NCBI RefSeq assembly: GCF_048263515.1
Contig: NZ_JBLXEC010000006.1
Location: forward strand, 62,001-126,000
DNA: 64,000 bases
From: Marinovum sp048263515
Lineage (GTDB): Bacteria; Pseudomonadota; Alphaproteobacteria; Rhodobacterales; Rhodobacteraceae
Direction of reading: 5' to 3'
The notes beneath the pieces were generated by a model. The model had not been told where the DNA came from and made no database searches. It saw only the letters and a program-made list of their open reading frames with translations. A program made the position numbers and the translations under genes. This document shows, piece by piece, positions 54,066 to 62,312 of this stretch; position 1 is the first letter of the stretch, and the number at the start of each line of letters is the position of its first letter.

Positions 54066-55280
54066 TCAGCCCTTGAGAGCGCGGCCGAGGTTTTCGTCGA
54101 TCTTTTCGAGAAAGCCCATGGTGGTGAGCCATTTCTGCTCGGGACCGACCAGCAGCGCCAGGTCCTTGGTCATGTCGCCGGCCTCGACGGTTTCGATGAT
54201 CACCCGTTCCAGCGTCTCGGCAAAGCCGCGCAGGGCGTCGTTGCCGTCGAGCTTGGCGCGGTGTTTCAGCGCGCCGGTCCAGGCGTAGATCGAGGCGATC
54301 GAGTTGGTCGATGTGGCCTCGCCGGCCTGGTGCTGGCGGTAGTGGCGGGTGACGGTGCCATGCGCCGCCTCGGCCTCGACGGTCTTGCCGTCCGGGGTCA
54401 TCAGGATCGAGGTCATCAGGCCGAGCGAGCCGAAGCCCTGGGCCACGGTGTCGGATTGCACGTCGCCATCGTAGTTCTTGCAGGCCCAGACGAAGCCGCC
54501 GGACCATTTCAGGGCGCTGGCCACCATGTCATCGATCAGCCGGTGTTCGTACCAGATGCCGGCCTCCTTAAATTTCTCGGCGAACTCGGCCTCGTAGACC
54601 TCTTCGAAGATGTCCTTGAAGCGGCCGTCATAGACCTTGAGGATGGTGTTCTTGGTCGAGAGATAGACCGGCCAGCCGAGGTTGAGACCGTAGTTCAGCG
54701 AGGCGCGGGCGAAATCGCGGATCGATGCGTCGAGGTTGTACATCCCCATGGCGACACCGGCCGCGGGGGCGTCGTAGACCTCTTTCTCGATCACCTGGCC
54801 GTCTTCGCCGACGAATTTCATCGTCAGCTTGCCGGCGCCGGGGAAGTGGAAATCGGTCGCCTTGTACTGGTCGCCGAAGGCGTGGCGACCCACCACGATG
54901 GGCTTGGTCCAGCCCGGCACGAGGCGCGGCACGTTGCGGCAGATGATCGGCGCGCGGAAGACCACGCCACCGAGGATGTTGCGGATGGTGCCGTTGGGCG
55001 AAGGGTACATGCGCTTGAGGCCGAATTCCTCGACCCGCTGTTCGTCCGGCGTGATGGTGGCGCATTTGACGCCGACGCCGACCTCCTTGATCTTGTGGGC
55101 GGCGTCAAAGGTGATCTGGTCGTCGGTACGATCACGTTCCTCGATGCCGAGATCGTAGTAGAGCAGGTCGATGTCGAGGTAGGGTTCGATCAGCTTCTTC
55201 TTGATGAAATCCCACATGATGCGGGTCATCTCGTCGCCGTCGAGTTCGACGATGGGATTGTCTACCTTGATCTTGGTCAT
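54066..55280 (-). CDS. icd: NADP-dependent isocitrate dehydrogenase
   Basis: 404 aa, the eukaryote-like homodimeric class rather than the E. coli type. Marks: VELDGDEMTRIMWDFIKKKL at the N-terminus, YPSPNGTIRNILGGVVFR (substrate serine and arginine region, about 93-110), YDGDVQSDTVAQGFGSLGLM (about 272-291) and AAHGTVTRHYRQHQ, where the Arg-His set favours NADP+. It makes 2-oxoglutarate and NADPH in the citric acid cycle. It is monocistronic with its own terminator. Confidence 0.95.
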   Translation of the reverse strand: MTKIKVDNPIVELDGDEMTRIMWDFIKKKLIEPYLDIDLLYYDLGIEERDRTDDQITFDAAHKIKEVGVGVKCATITPDEQRVEEFGLKRMYPSPNGTIRNILGGVVFRAPIICRNVPRLVPGWTKPIVVGRHAFGDQYKATDFHFPGAGKLTMKFVGEDGQVIEKEVYDAPAAGVAMGMYNLDASIRDFARASLNYGLNLGWPVYLSTKNTILKVYDGRFKDIFEEVYEAEFAEKFKEAGIWYEHRLIDDMVASALKWSGGFVWACKNYDGDVQSDTVAQGFGSLGLMTSILMTPDGKTVEAEAAHGTVTRHYRQHQAGEATSTNSIASIYAWTGALKHRAKLDGNDALRGFAETLERVIIETVEAGDMTKDLALLVGPEQKWLTTMGFLEKIDENLGRALKG

Positions 55281-55374
55281 CGGGGCCTCGCGCAGTTGGG
55301 ATTCGGTCTTCCTGCTACCCTAGTGCGGCCTCGGGATGAAGCAATGTATGCAATTGTATGCCGGAGCGCCGGTG

Positions 55375-55728
55375 TCAGTCGGACTTGCGGCGTGAGCGTT
55401 GTTTGTGCTGCTTGCCCGGATCCTCGCCGGGGAGCAGGCTGATCAGCTTCTCGGTGTGTTCTTCGCGTTTGCGCAGGACCAGCACGCCGAACTGCTGCAG
55501 ACCGACGACGAAGACACCGATGCCCAGCAGGATGAAGACGGTGGTGCCGATCTTGCCCAATGCGGTGGCGGGCACGATGCTGCCGTAGCCGACGGTCGAG
55601 AGGGTGATGACGGTGAAGAAGTAGGAATCGAGCCAGGACCAGCCTTCGACCAGCCGGAAGAACACGGTGCCGCCTGCGACGAGCAGGACGATGGTGACGA
55701 CGAGGGCGGCGATCTTGAGCGGGTGCAT
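55375..55728 (-). CDS. Two-TM potassium channel
   Basis: 117 aa. TM1 is KIAALVVTIVLLVAGGTVFF, the pore loop carries the K+ selectivity filter STVGYGS (about residue 46), and TM2 is IGTTVFILLGIGVFVVGLQQF. The tail is basic (KQHKQRSRRKS) and short, with no RCK domain, as in KcsA-like minimal channels. It starts 5 bp after the FrnE-like gene on the same strand and is probably on its transcript. Confidence 0.87.
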   Translation of the reverse strand: MHPLKIAALVVTIVLLVAGGTVFFRLVEGWSWLDSYFFTVITLSTVGYGSIVPATALGKIGTTVFILLGIGVFVVGLQQFGVLVLRKREEHTEKLISLLPGEDPGKQHKQRSRRKSD

Positions 55729-55733
55729 CCGCC

Positions 55734-56369
55734 TCAGTTAGCTTGCTCGCTCAATTCGGCAATCACCTTGGCCCAGAGCTCCGGCGGCTGTGCCCCGGGC
55801 ACCGCATGTTTGCCGTCGACAATGAAGGTCGGCACGCCGGTCACGCCCATGGAGCGCGCGGCGGCGTCGCGTTCGCGGATGTCGGCGGCGTCGACGTCGC
55901 TGGAGAGCAGGCGCAGGATCACCGCCGCGTCCATGTCCAGGCCGTCTGCGATGTCGGCCAGCACCTCGTGGGTGCCGATGTCGCGGCCCTCGACGAAGTA
56001 GGCCTTGAAGAGCGCCGAGACCATGGCGGTCTGACGGCCTTCGATGCCGGCCCAGTGGATCAGCCGATGGGCGTCGAGCGTGTTCGGGGTGCGGGTGATC
56101 TTGTCGAGGTGGATGTCGAGCCCGGCCTTCTCGGCGTGTTCATGCACCGGCAGGTAGGCTTTGACCGCGCCTTCCTTGCCGCCGAACTTGCCTTCGAGAT
56201 AGGCGCGCCGGTCCATGCCGCCGGCGGGCATGTCGGGGTTGAGCTGGAACGGGTGCCATTCGATGGTGAAGGGATGATCCGGTGCTGCCGCGAGCGCACG
56301 GTCGAGATAGGCCTTGCCGATGTAGCACCAGGGGCAGATCGGATCGGAGAGAATGTCGAGCTTGACCAT
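55734..56369 (-). CDS. DsbA-family oxidoreductase, FrnE-like
   Basis: 211 aa from the ATG at 56369. The thioredoxin-type active site is CPWC in LSDPICPWCYIGKAYLDRAL (about residue 13), and the cis-Pro loop is GVTGVPTFIVDGKHAVPGAQ. Lacking a signal peptide, it belongs to the cytoplasmic FrnE/2-hydroxychromene-isomerase-like group, active in thiol-disulfide exchange under oxidative stress. It precedes the K+ channel gene by 5 bp. Confidence 0.87.
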   Translation of the reverse strand: MVKLDILSDPICPWCYIGKAYLDRALAAAPDHPFTIEWHPFQLNPDMPAGGMDRRAYLEGKFGGKEGAVKAYLPVHEHAEKAGLDIHLDKITRTPNTLDAHRLIHWAGIEGRQTAMVSALFKAYFVEGRDIGTHEVLADIADGLDMDAAVILRLLSSDVDAADIRERDAAARSMGVTGVPTFIVDGKHAVPGAQPPELWAKVIAELSEQAN

Positions 56370-56466
56370 GGAACGGGCCCCTTTGTTACGCACTTGATTG
56401 GCGTTTAGCAGGCGCTTGCGCAATTGGCGAGGGGGGAGGTCCCGGCGCGTGGGCCGGGACGGCGGA

Positions 56467-57984
56467 TCACGGGGTGAAACCCTCGCGCAGGGCGCGGCGC
56501 GAGAGCTTGCCATTGGGGCCGGTGGGCAGGCTTTCGAGCCGGCGATAGAGCCGGGGTTGCTTGTAGCGGGCGAGCTGCGCCTCGGCGCGTTGGGTCAGGG
56601 CCGCGGTCAGGTCGGTCTCGGCGGTGTAGAAGGCGGCGATGATGCGGGTGTCCTGCTTGATCTCGACATCGGTCACGGCAATGGCGGTGAGACCGGGGAC
56701 ATCCTGCAGCGCATGTTCCACCTCTTGCGGCGAGACGCGGAAGCCGCCGGCGTTCATCATGTCGTCGGCGCGGCCGAGATAGGCGATCTGGCCGTCGGGC
56801 TCCATCCGGCCAAGGTCACCCGTGTGGAACCAGCCGTCGCGACGCCGGGCGGCGGTGGCCTCTGGCGCGCCGAGGTATTCCAGCATCAGCCCGGGGTCGG
56901 TCTCGGCGATGCAGATCTCGCCGGGGTCGCCTTGCGGCACCGGGCCTGTCTCGTCTCGCAGGGCAATGCGCCGGCCGGGCTGTGGCGTGCCGAGCAGGCC
57001 GGGACGGGCGGGACGATCGGGGCTGGAGGATATGAAGGTCGAACACTCGGACATGCCAAAGGCCTCGTAGATCTCGGTGCCGGTGGTGTCGCGCCAGGTG
57101 CTGCGCAGGCTCTCCGGCAATTTCTCACCGGCCGAGAGCGCGTGGCGCAGCTTGGGCAGCGGCGGGACCGGGCCTGCGAGCAGCTTGCGAAAGACGCCGG
57201 GCGCGGCGGCAAAGAGCGTGGCGTCGTGGCGTTTGAGCAGCAGCGGCAGCATCGCCGGATCGGTGCCGGGCGCGGGGATCAGCGCGGTGGCGCCGGCGGC
57301 CCAGGGATCAAGCAGACCGGTGCCGAGGGTGAAGGTCCAGTTGAAGGCGCCGGCGTGACAGAGCCGGTCAGAGGCCTTCAGGTCGTACCAGCCTTTGACC
57401 ATCATCTGCCGCGCCCAGACCGCGCGATGAGCATGCACCACGGCGCGCGGCACGCCGGAGGTGCCGGAGGTAAAGACGATATAGGCGGGACGGTCGGGGT
57501 CGCCCAAGCCGTAGTCCGCCGGCGGCAATTCCGCCATCTGGTGCAGGGCGCTGGCGTCGAACATCGGCACTTCGGTCTCGGCGCAGGCGACCTGCGGGTC
57601 GCGCAAAATCAGCGCCGGTGACAGGATGTCGATGATCTTGGCGGTCTCGGCGGCGGACAGCTGCGCCGAGGTCGGCACCGGGATCAGCCCGACCGAGATG
57701 CAGCCCAGGTAAGCCAGCGGGAAATCAGGCGTATTGCCCAGCCGCAGGAGCACCCGGTCGCCGGGCACCAACCCGCACTGCAGGAGACCCGTGCCGATGC
57801 CGCGCACCGCGACCTCGAGCCGGGCATAGCTCCAGCGTTCGGCGCGTGCCGGACCCAGCAGCGCCAGGGCGATCTTGTCGGGCTGGGCGGCGGCATGGCG
57901 CAGCACGAAAGCCGCCAGGTTGAAGGGCGCGGGGCAGGGCGGCGGCGGGCCCTGATCGAACAGGCTGGGGGCTGGCATCGTCAT
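56467..57984 (-). CDS. AMP-forming acyl-CoA synthetase, benzoate-CoA-ligase-like
   Basis: 505 aa from the ATG at 57984. The ATP loop is YIVFTSGTSGVPRAVVHAH (about 167), with Arg where many members have Lys. Further motifs are YEAFGMSECSTF (about 314), DGWFHTGDLG and NAGGFRVSP, and the catalytic Lys is in TGPNGKLSRRALR near the end. The overall pattern is that of benzoate or short aryl-acid CoA ligases. No pathway partners adjoin. It is divergent from the XRE-cupin regulator, which may control it. Confidence 0.85.
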   Translation of the reverse strand: MTMPAPSLFDQGPPPPCPAPFNLAAFVLRHAAAQPDKIALALLGPARAERWSYARLEVAVRGIGTGLLQCGLVPGDRVLLRLGNTPDFPLAYLGCISVGLIPVPTSAQLSAAETAKIIDILSPALILRDPQVACAETEVPMFDASALHQMAELPPADYGLGDPDRPAYIVFTSGTSGVPRAVVHAHRAVWARQMMVKGWYDLKASDRLCHAGAFNWTFTLGTGLLDPWAAGATALIPAPGTDPAMLPLLLKRHDATLFAAAPGVFRKLLAGPVPPLPKLRHALSAGEKLPESLRSTWRDTTGTEIYEAFGMSECSTFISSSPDRPARPGLLGTPQPGRRIALRDETGPVPQGDPGEICIAETDPGLMLEYLGAPEATAARRRDGWFHTGDLGRMEPDGQIAYLGRADDMMNAGGFRVSPQEVEHALQDVPGLTAIAVTDVEIKQDTRIIAAFYTAETDLTAALTQRAEAQLARYKQPRLYRRLESLPTGPNGKLSRRALREGFTP

Positions 57985-58048
57985 GGCCAAGGGGTAGGTC
58001 TGCGCGGCCAGAGTTGCAAGCGTCGGCGCGCCTGCCTATAGCACTCTC

Positions 58049-58675
58049 ATGACAAAGGAAGACAATGCGCAGCTGATCCGCGTCGCCCGCGACAGGCACG
58101 GAGAGCCGATCCACACCGAGCCGCTCGACCTTGGCGAGCGGGTGCGCGATCTGCGCAAGGGCCACGGCTGGACGCTGGAACAGGCGGCGAAAAAGGCCGG
58201 TCTGGCGCGCTCGACCCTGTCCAAGATCGAGAACGGCCAGATGTCGCCCACCTATGATGCGCTCAAGAAGCTGGCGCAGGGCTTGGGCATCTCGGTGCCG
58301 CAGCTCTTTACCCAGCCGCAGAACGACAAGGTCACCGGCCGCATGTCGGTCACCCGCCAGGGCGAGGGCGCGGCCCATGCCACCACGACCTATGAACACG
58401 ACCTGCTGGCCGAGGGGCTGACCAAGAAGCAGATGCTGCCCTATCGCGCCCGCATCCGCGCCCGCGATCTCGAAGAGTTCGACGGCTGGGTGCGCCACGA
58501 CGGGGAAGAGTTTCTCTACGTCCTGACCGGTGTGGTGCGGCTTTATACCGAGTTCTACGAGCCGATCGAGCTGCGCCGAGGTGACAGCGCCTATTACGAC
58601 GCCACCATGGGACACAACGTGATTTCGGTCAGCGAGGACGACGCCACGATCCTCTGGGTGACGTCGCTCGCCTGA
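58049..58675 (+). CDS. XRE-cupin transcriptional regulator
   Basis: 208 aa. A helix-turn-helix (LGERVRDLRKGHGWTLEQAA and ARSTLSKIENGQMSPTYDAL, about 28-75) is followed by a C-terminal cupin (WVRHDGEEFLYVLTGVVRLY and GDSAYYDATMGHNVISV, about 146-195). The cupin binds a small effector in this class. It is divergent from the acyl-CoA synthetase gene, 64 bp apart, so that gene is a likely target. Confidence 0.87.
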   Translation: MTKEDNAQLIRVARDRHGEPIHTEPLDLGERVRDLRKGHGWTLEQAAKKAGLARSTLSKIENGQMSPTYDALKKLAQGLGISVPQLFTQPQNDKVTGRMSVTRQGEGAAHATTTYEHDLLAEGLTKKQMLPYRARIRARDLEEFDGWVRHDGEEFLYVLTGVVRLYTEFYEPIELRRGDSAYYDATMGHNVISVSEDDATILWVTSLA

Positions 58676-58688
58676 CGCAGATGTCGGG

Positions 58689-58922
58689 TCAGTTCGCCTC
58701 GAGCTCTCCGGCCTGGCGGGCAAGGCCCTGAAGATAGGCCCAGTCGCGCAGCTCCTCGGCGGCTTCCAGCTCGGTCAGGTCATGCTGATGGGCAAGATGC
58801 GCCGCAAGAACTTCGGGCCTGACCGGTTTGCGGGCAAGCGAGTTTTCGTCGATCCGTGGGAACCGGGACTTCAGTCGTTTGAGACTGAGGGTCCAGTTCT
58901 TGCTGATGTCGTTCCAGTCCAT
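58689..58922 (-). CDS. Small hypothetical protein, 77 aa
   Basis: Begins MDWNDISKNWTLSLKRLKSR, with AGGAC upstream at normal distance. The first 20 residues resemble the start of CsbD-like proteins (MNWD-I-x-x-x-W), but the rest (DENSLARKPVRPEVLAAHLA, LTELEAAEELRDWAYLQGL) does not. Soluble, helical. It is convergent with the XRE-cupin gene, 13 bp apart. Function unknown. Confidence 0.7.
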   Translation of the reverse strand: MDWNDISKNWTLSLKRLKSRFPRIDENSLARKPVRPEVLAAHLAHQHDLTELEAAEELRDWAYLQGLARQAGELEAN

Positions 58923-59111
58923 GTCGGCGTCCTATGTTACCAAAAGGCGCCCCCCGCAGGCATGACCCTAACACGAGATTTCAACGCCTCAAGCGCGACG
59001 ATGGGTCAAATCCGGGAAATTTCGCTGTGGGAGGGGCCGTGCCGCGGTGCTTCCGGTGGAAATCCGCCGGTTGGTGCCGGGCGTCACAGGAAAGCGGGAC
59101 ATAAAGTCCCG

Positions 59112-59140
59112 AAAACGGCGGCACCGGGGCGCCACCGTTT
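59112..59140 (-). terminator. Hairpin terminator of the peptide-binding-protein/lipoprotein unit
   Basis: Arms AAACGGCGGC and GCCACCGTTT (one G-T pair) followed by TTTTC on the minus strand, 11 bp after the small lipoprotein stop. Confidence 0.55.
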
Positions 59141-59151
59141 GGATACATGGG

Positions 59152-59268
59152 TCAGAGCAGCGTGTTGACCACGGCCGCGGTGGCATTGACCGGCGCCTTG
59201 ACGACGGCCTTGACCGGAGAGCAGGCGGCCAGCAGGCCGCATGCCAGGATCAGGGTGATGGTGCGCAA
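59152..59268 (-). CDS. Tiny lipoprotein, 38 aa, TTG start
   Basis: A frame from the TTG at 59268, with GAGGACTGACGC just upstream, reads MRTITLILACGLLAACSPVK. The lipobox is LLAAC with Cys at residue 16, and the mature peptide is about 23 residues rich in Ala/Val and small residues, in the style of entericidins. It starts 3 bp after the peptide-binding protein gene stops, so they share a transcript. No ATG alternative exists in frame. Confidence 0.55.
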   Translation of the reverse strand: MRTITLILACGLLAACSPVKAVVKAPVNATAAVVNTLL

Positions 59269-59271
59269 GCG

Positions 59272-61089
59272 TCAGTCCTCTTCATACCACCAGACGTCGG
59301 GCTGCCAGCCGATCCAGTCGCCGTACATCGGGATGGCGTCCGGGTACTTGAGTTCCTTGACGTGTGCAATCCGGCTTATGTTGAACTGGTAGATCGGGAT
59401 CACGTAGCGCCCGGTGGTCAGCACCCGGTCGAGCGCCCGCACCGAAGCGAGGAACTCGTCGCGGCTTTGCGAGTTGACCAACCGGTCGATCATCGCCTCG
59501 GCCGCCGGAGAGTTCATCCCCATCCAGTTCTTGGTGCCCGGCGCTTCGACACCCTCGGCCCCCCAGTAGAGCCGCTGTTCGTTGCCGGGGCTGAGCGAGA
59601 CACCGACCCGGTAATAGGTCATGTCGAAGTCGTAGTCGTTGGTGCGGTCCTTGTACTGGGCGCTGTCGACAACCGTGACCTGCGGGCTGATGCCAAGCCG
59701 CTCCAGCGCCTGGGTGTAGATGTCGATCATCGACTGCTCTTCGCTCGAACCCTGGCTGAGCAGGATCTCGAAGGTGAAGGGCTGGCCTTGGGCGTTCTTC
59801 ATCACCCCGTCCTGCACCGTCCAGCCGGCCTGCTCGAACAGGTCCATCGCAAGCGCGATGTTCTTGCGGTTGCGGGCCGAGCCATCGGCCACGGGCAGGG
59901 CGTAACCTTCGAGCGCGCCGGGCAGCAGCTCGTCCTTGAAGGGTTCGAGGAATTCGGCCACCAGTCCCTCGGCCGGGCCGTCCTGCATCGCCAGCACCGA
60001 GTTCGAGAAATACGAGGTGATGCGCGGCTGTTCGCCACCGGTCAGGGTCTCGTTGATGTATTCGAAGTTGAAGGCGTGGATCAGCGCGTCGCGCACCCGC
60101 CAGTCGTCGAAGATCTCGCGCCGTGTGTTCATCACGAAACCGGTGATGCCGGAGGGGCGCTGGTGCGGGATCACCGACTTGATCACGTCGCCGCGCTGCA
60201 CGGCGGGGAAATCATACTGGCTGTCCCACTTGCCGCCGTTGAACTCACGGTTGGTGTTGACCTCGCCGGCCTTGAAGGCCTCGAAGGCGACCGAACCGTC
60301 GCCGTAGAACTCCATCCGCAGTTCATCGATCACGTTTGTGCCGCGCCGGAAGGGCAGGTCCTTGCCCCAGTAATCCGGATTGCGCTTGAGCGAGACGTAG
60401 CGCCCGGCCTCGAAATCGTCGATCACGTAGGGCGCGGTGGAAATCGGGATATTGTCGAGCCCGGACTTGGTGAAATCCTTGCCCTCCCACTGTGCCTTTT
60501 TCAGGATCGGCCGCATGCCGACCAGCAGCGCCAGCTCGCGGTCATCGTCGTCGAAGGTGAAGCGGATCTTGCGCGGGCCGGTCTGCTCCATGCTCTCGAT
60601 CTTCTTCCACAGACCGTGATAGCGCGGGTGCCCGTCGGTGCCGAGGATCTCGTAGGACCACATCACGTCCTCGACGGTGACCGGGCTGCCATCGGAAAAC
60701 CGGGCCTCTTCGCGCAGGGTGAACTCGGCCCATTCACGATTCGGCCCGACCTCGATTGATTCGGCCAGAAGCCCGTAAAGCGAGAAAGGTTCGTCGTAAC
60801 TGCGGCCCATCAGGCTCTCGTAGGCAAGAAAGCGCAATTGCCAGGGAACCGAGCCCTTGGCGATATGCGGGTTGAGGCTGTCGAAGCCGCCGGTCTCGCC
60901 GGTCACCATGCGCCCGCCGGTGGGCGCATCGGGGTTGGCATAGGGCAGATGCGCAAAATCTGGGGGCAGGGCCGGGTCTCCATACATAGCTATGCCATGT
61001 CTGGGCTCGGCCGAGACGAATCCCGCAGCGGCGATCAGGGCCGCCGCGGCCCCCGAGAGTGCGAGAGAACGGAAAAAATCTGGACGCAT
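59272..61089 (-). CDS. Peptide ABC transporter substrate-binding protein, family 5 (YejA-like)
   Basis: 605 aa. A signal peptide (about 1-27, ending GFVSAEPRHG) directs it to the periplasm. Family-5 marks: TGGFDSLNPHIAKGSVPWQL (about 67-86), FTLREEARFSDGSPVTVEDV (about 122-141), and ISRIAHVKELKYPDAIPMYG near the end. The length and HGIAMYGDP start match YejA (oligopeptide and microcin C uptake). The permease and ATPase genes are not downstream here; only a tiny lipoprotein follows. Confidence 0.9.
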   Translation of the reverse strand: MRPDFFRSLALSGAAAALIAAAGFVSAEPRHGIAMYGDPALPPDFAHLPYANPDAPTGGRMVTGETGGFDSLNPHIAKGSVPWQLRFLAYESLMGRSYDEPFSLYGLLAESIEVGPNREWAEFTLREEARFSDGSPVTVEDVMWSYEILGTDGHPRYHGLWKKIESMEQTGPRKIRFTFDDDDRELALLVGMRPILKKAQWEGKDFTKSGLDNIPISTAPYVIDDFEAGRYVSLKRNPDYWGKDLPFRRGTNVIDELRMEFYGDGSVAFEAFKAGEVNTNREFNGGKWDSQYDFPAVQRGDVIKSVIPHQRPSGITGFVMNTRREIFDDWRVRDALIHAFNFEYINETLTGGEQPRITSYFSNSVLAMQDGPAEGLVAEFLEPFKDELLPGALEGYALPVADGSARNRKNIALAMDLFEQAGWTVQDGVMKNAQGQPFTFEILLSQGSSEEQSMIDIYTQALERLGISPQVTVVDSAQYKDRTNDYDFDMTYYRVGVSLSPGNEQRLYWGAEGVEAPGTKNWMGMNSPAAEAMIDRLVNSQSRDEFLASVRALDRVLTTGRYVIPIYQFNISRIAHVKELKYPDAIPMYGDWIGWQPDVWWYEED

Positions 61090-61169
61090 TTTGGCAACAA
61101 TCTCCCCGATGCCTTATATTATTGGACTTGAACCGTAGCGGGGGATTTCCGCCTTTTCAAACTTTTAGC

Positions 61170-61198
61170 TTGGATACCGGCGCGAGATTGCTTATAAC
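61170..61198 (+). promoter_or_regulatory. Promoter of a candidate sRNA
   Basis: -35 TTGGAT (61170-61175) and -10 TATAAC (61193-61198) with a 17-bp spacer; predicted start near 61205. Confidence 0.6.
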
Positions 61199-61203
61199 AA
61201 GGG

Positions 61204-61279
61204 CACTGCTCGATAGGTTTCTTGCCTGTATGAAACCTGCCTCAATAACTTAACCCCGGCTTCGTGCCGGGGTTTTTTT
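61204..61279 (+). ncRNA. Candidate small RNA (~75 nt) upstream of bdhA
   Basis: From the predicted start, the transcript forms a hairpin GGTTTC-N10-GAAACC (61216-61237), a short single-stranded CTCAATAACTT, and a strong intrinsic terminator (AACCCCGGC-TTCGT-GCCGGGGTT with seven T, 61252-61279). No coding frame is plausible in it, and no upstream plus-strand gene could own the terminator. It lies 150 bp before bdhA and is divergent from the peptide-binding protein gene. Confidence 0.6.
61252..61279 (+). terminator. Intrinsic terminator of the candidate sRNA
   Basis: Nine-base arms AACCCCGGC and GCCGGGGTT with a TTCGT loop and a seven-T tail. Confidence 0.88.
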
Positions 61280-61430
61280 CTGTCCAAGGCTCAGGCAGAC
61301 CTGCCTGATAGAGCGGACAGAGCGCGCTGCCAAGCCCTCTTCCTGCGTCGCCTTCCAACCCCTTGGCCTTTTGCAGGTGCAGCGATTAGGCTGCGTCGCA
61401 GAATCAACGGCATCACGGGGAACCTGGATC

Positions 61431-62204
61431 ATGACGCTCAAGGGCAAGACGGCAGTAATCACCGGATCGAATTCGGGCATCGGGCTGGGCGTGGCCCGGG
61501 AACTGGCGCGGGCCGGCGCCGACGTGGTGCTGAACTCCTTCACCGACCGCGACGAGGATCACGCCCTGGCACGCGAGATCGGCGAGGAATTCGGCGTCAA
61601 CGCGCGCTACATCAAGGCCGACATGTCCAAGGGCGACGAGTGCCGGGCGCTGATCGAACAGGCCGGCAGCTGCGACATCCTGGTGAATAACGCCGGCATC
61701 CAGCACGTGGCCCCGATCGACGAGTTCCCGGTCGAGAAATGGGACGCGATCATCGCGATCAACATGTCCTCGGCCTTTCACACAACCTCCGCCGCGCTGC
61801 CCTTGATGCGCAAGGCCGGCTGGGGCCGGGTGATCAATATCGCCTCGGCCCATGGTCTGACCGCCTCGCCCTACAAGTCGGCCTATGTGACCGCCAAGCA
61901 CGGGGTCGTCGGCATGACCAAGACCGTGGCGCTGGAATGCGCCCGCGAAGCCATCACCTGCAACGCGATCTGCCCGGGCTATGTGCTGACGCCGCTGGTC
62001 GAAAGCCAGATCCCCGACACTGCCAAGAAATACGGCATGACCGAGGAAGAGGCCAAGCAGAAGGTCATCCTCGAACGGCAGCCGTCGAAGGAATTTGCCA
62101 CCACCGAGCAGATCGGTGGTACGGCGGTCTTCCTCTGTTCCGACGCGGCGGCGCAGATCACCGGCACGACGATCAGCGTCGACGGCGGCTGGACCGCGCT
62201 CTGA
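61431..62204 (+). CDS. bdhA: D-3-hydroxybutyrate dehydrogenase
   Basis: 257 aa from the ATG at 61431. Short-chain dehydrogenase motifs: TGSNSGIGLGVARELA (about 10-25), LVNNAGIQHVAPIDEFP (about 86), catalytic SAHG and YVTAKHGVVGMTK (about 154). The VLTPLVESQIPDTAKKYGM segment is typical of 3-hydroxybutyrate dehydrogenases. It interconverts 3-hydroxybutyrate and acetoacetate with NAD+ in polyhydroxybutyrate turnover. A patatin-like gene follows with repeat copy 5 between them. Confidence 0.92.
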   Translation: MTLKGKTAVITGSNSGIGLGVARELARAGADVVLNSFTDRDEDHALAREIGEEFGVNARYIKADMSKGDECRALIEQAGSCDILVNNAGIQHVAPIDEFPVEKWDAIIAINMSSAFHTTSAALPLMRKAGWGRVINIASAHGLTASPYKSAYVTAKHGVVGMTKTVALECAREAITCNAICPGYVLTPLVESQIPDTAKKYGMTEEEAKQKVILERQPSKEFATTEQIGGTAVFLCSDAAAQITGTTISVDGGWTAL

Positions 62205-62239
62205 GCCGGGCCTCGGCGCCCTTGGGCTGGCCGGGCTGT

Positions 62240-62299
62240 GGGGGCTTTGCCCCCCGGCCTGTGGCCGCCCCCCAAGGGTATTTTTGAACAGAAGAAGTA
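62240..62299 (+). repeat. Dispersed hairpin element, copy 5
   Basis: GGGGGCTTTGCCCCC hairpin (62240-62254), then CCCCCCAAGGGTATTTTTG and AACAGAAGAAG, ending 14 bp before the patatin start; placed inside the bdhA-patatin unit. Confidence 0.8.
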
Positions 62300-62312
62300 A
62301 AGGGGGTGGCGC

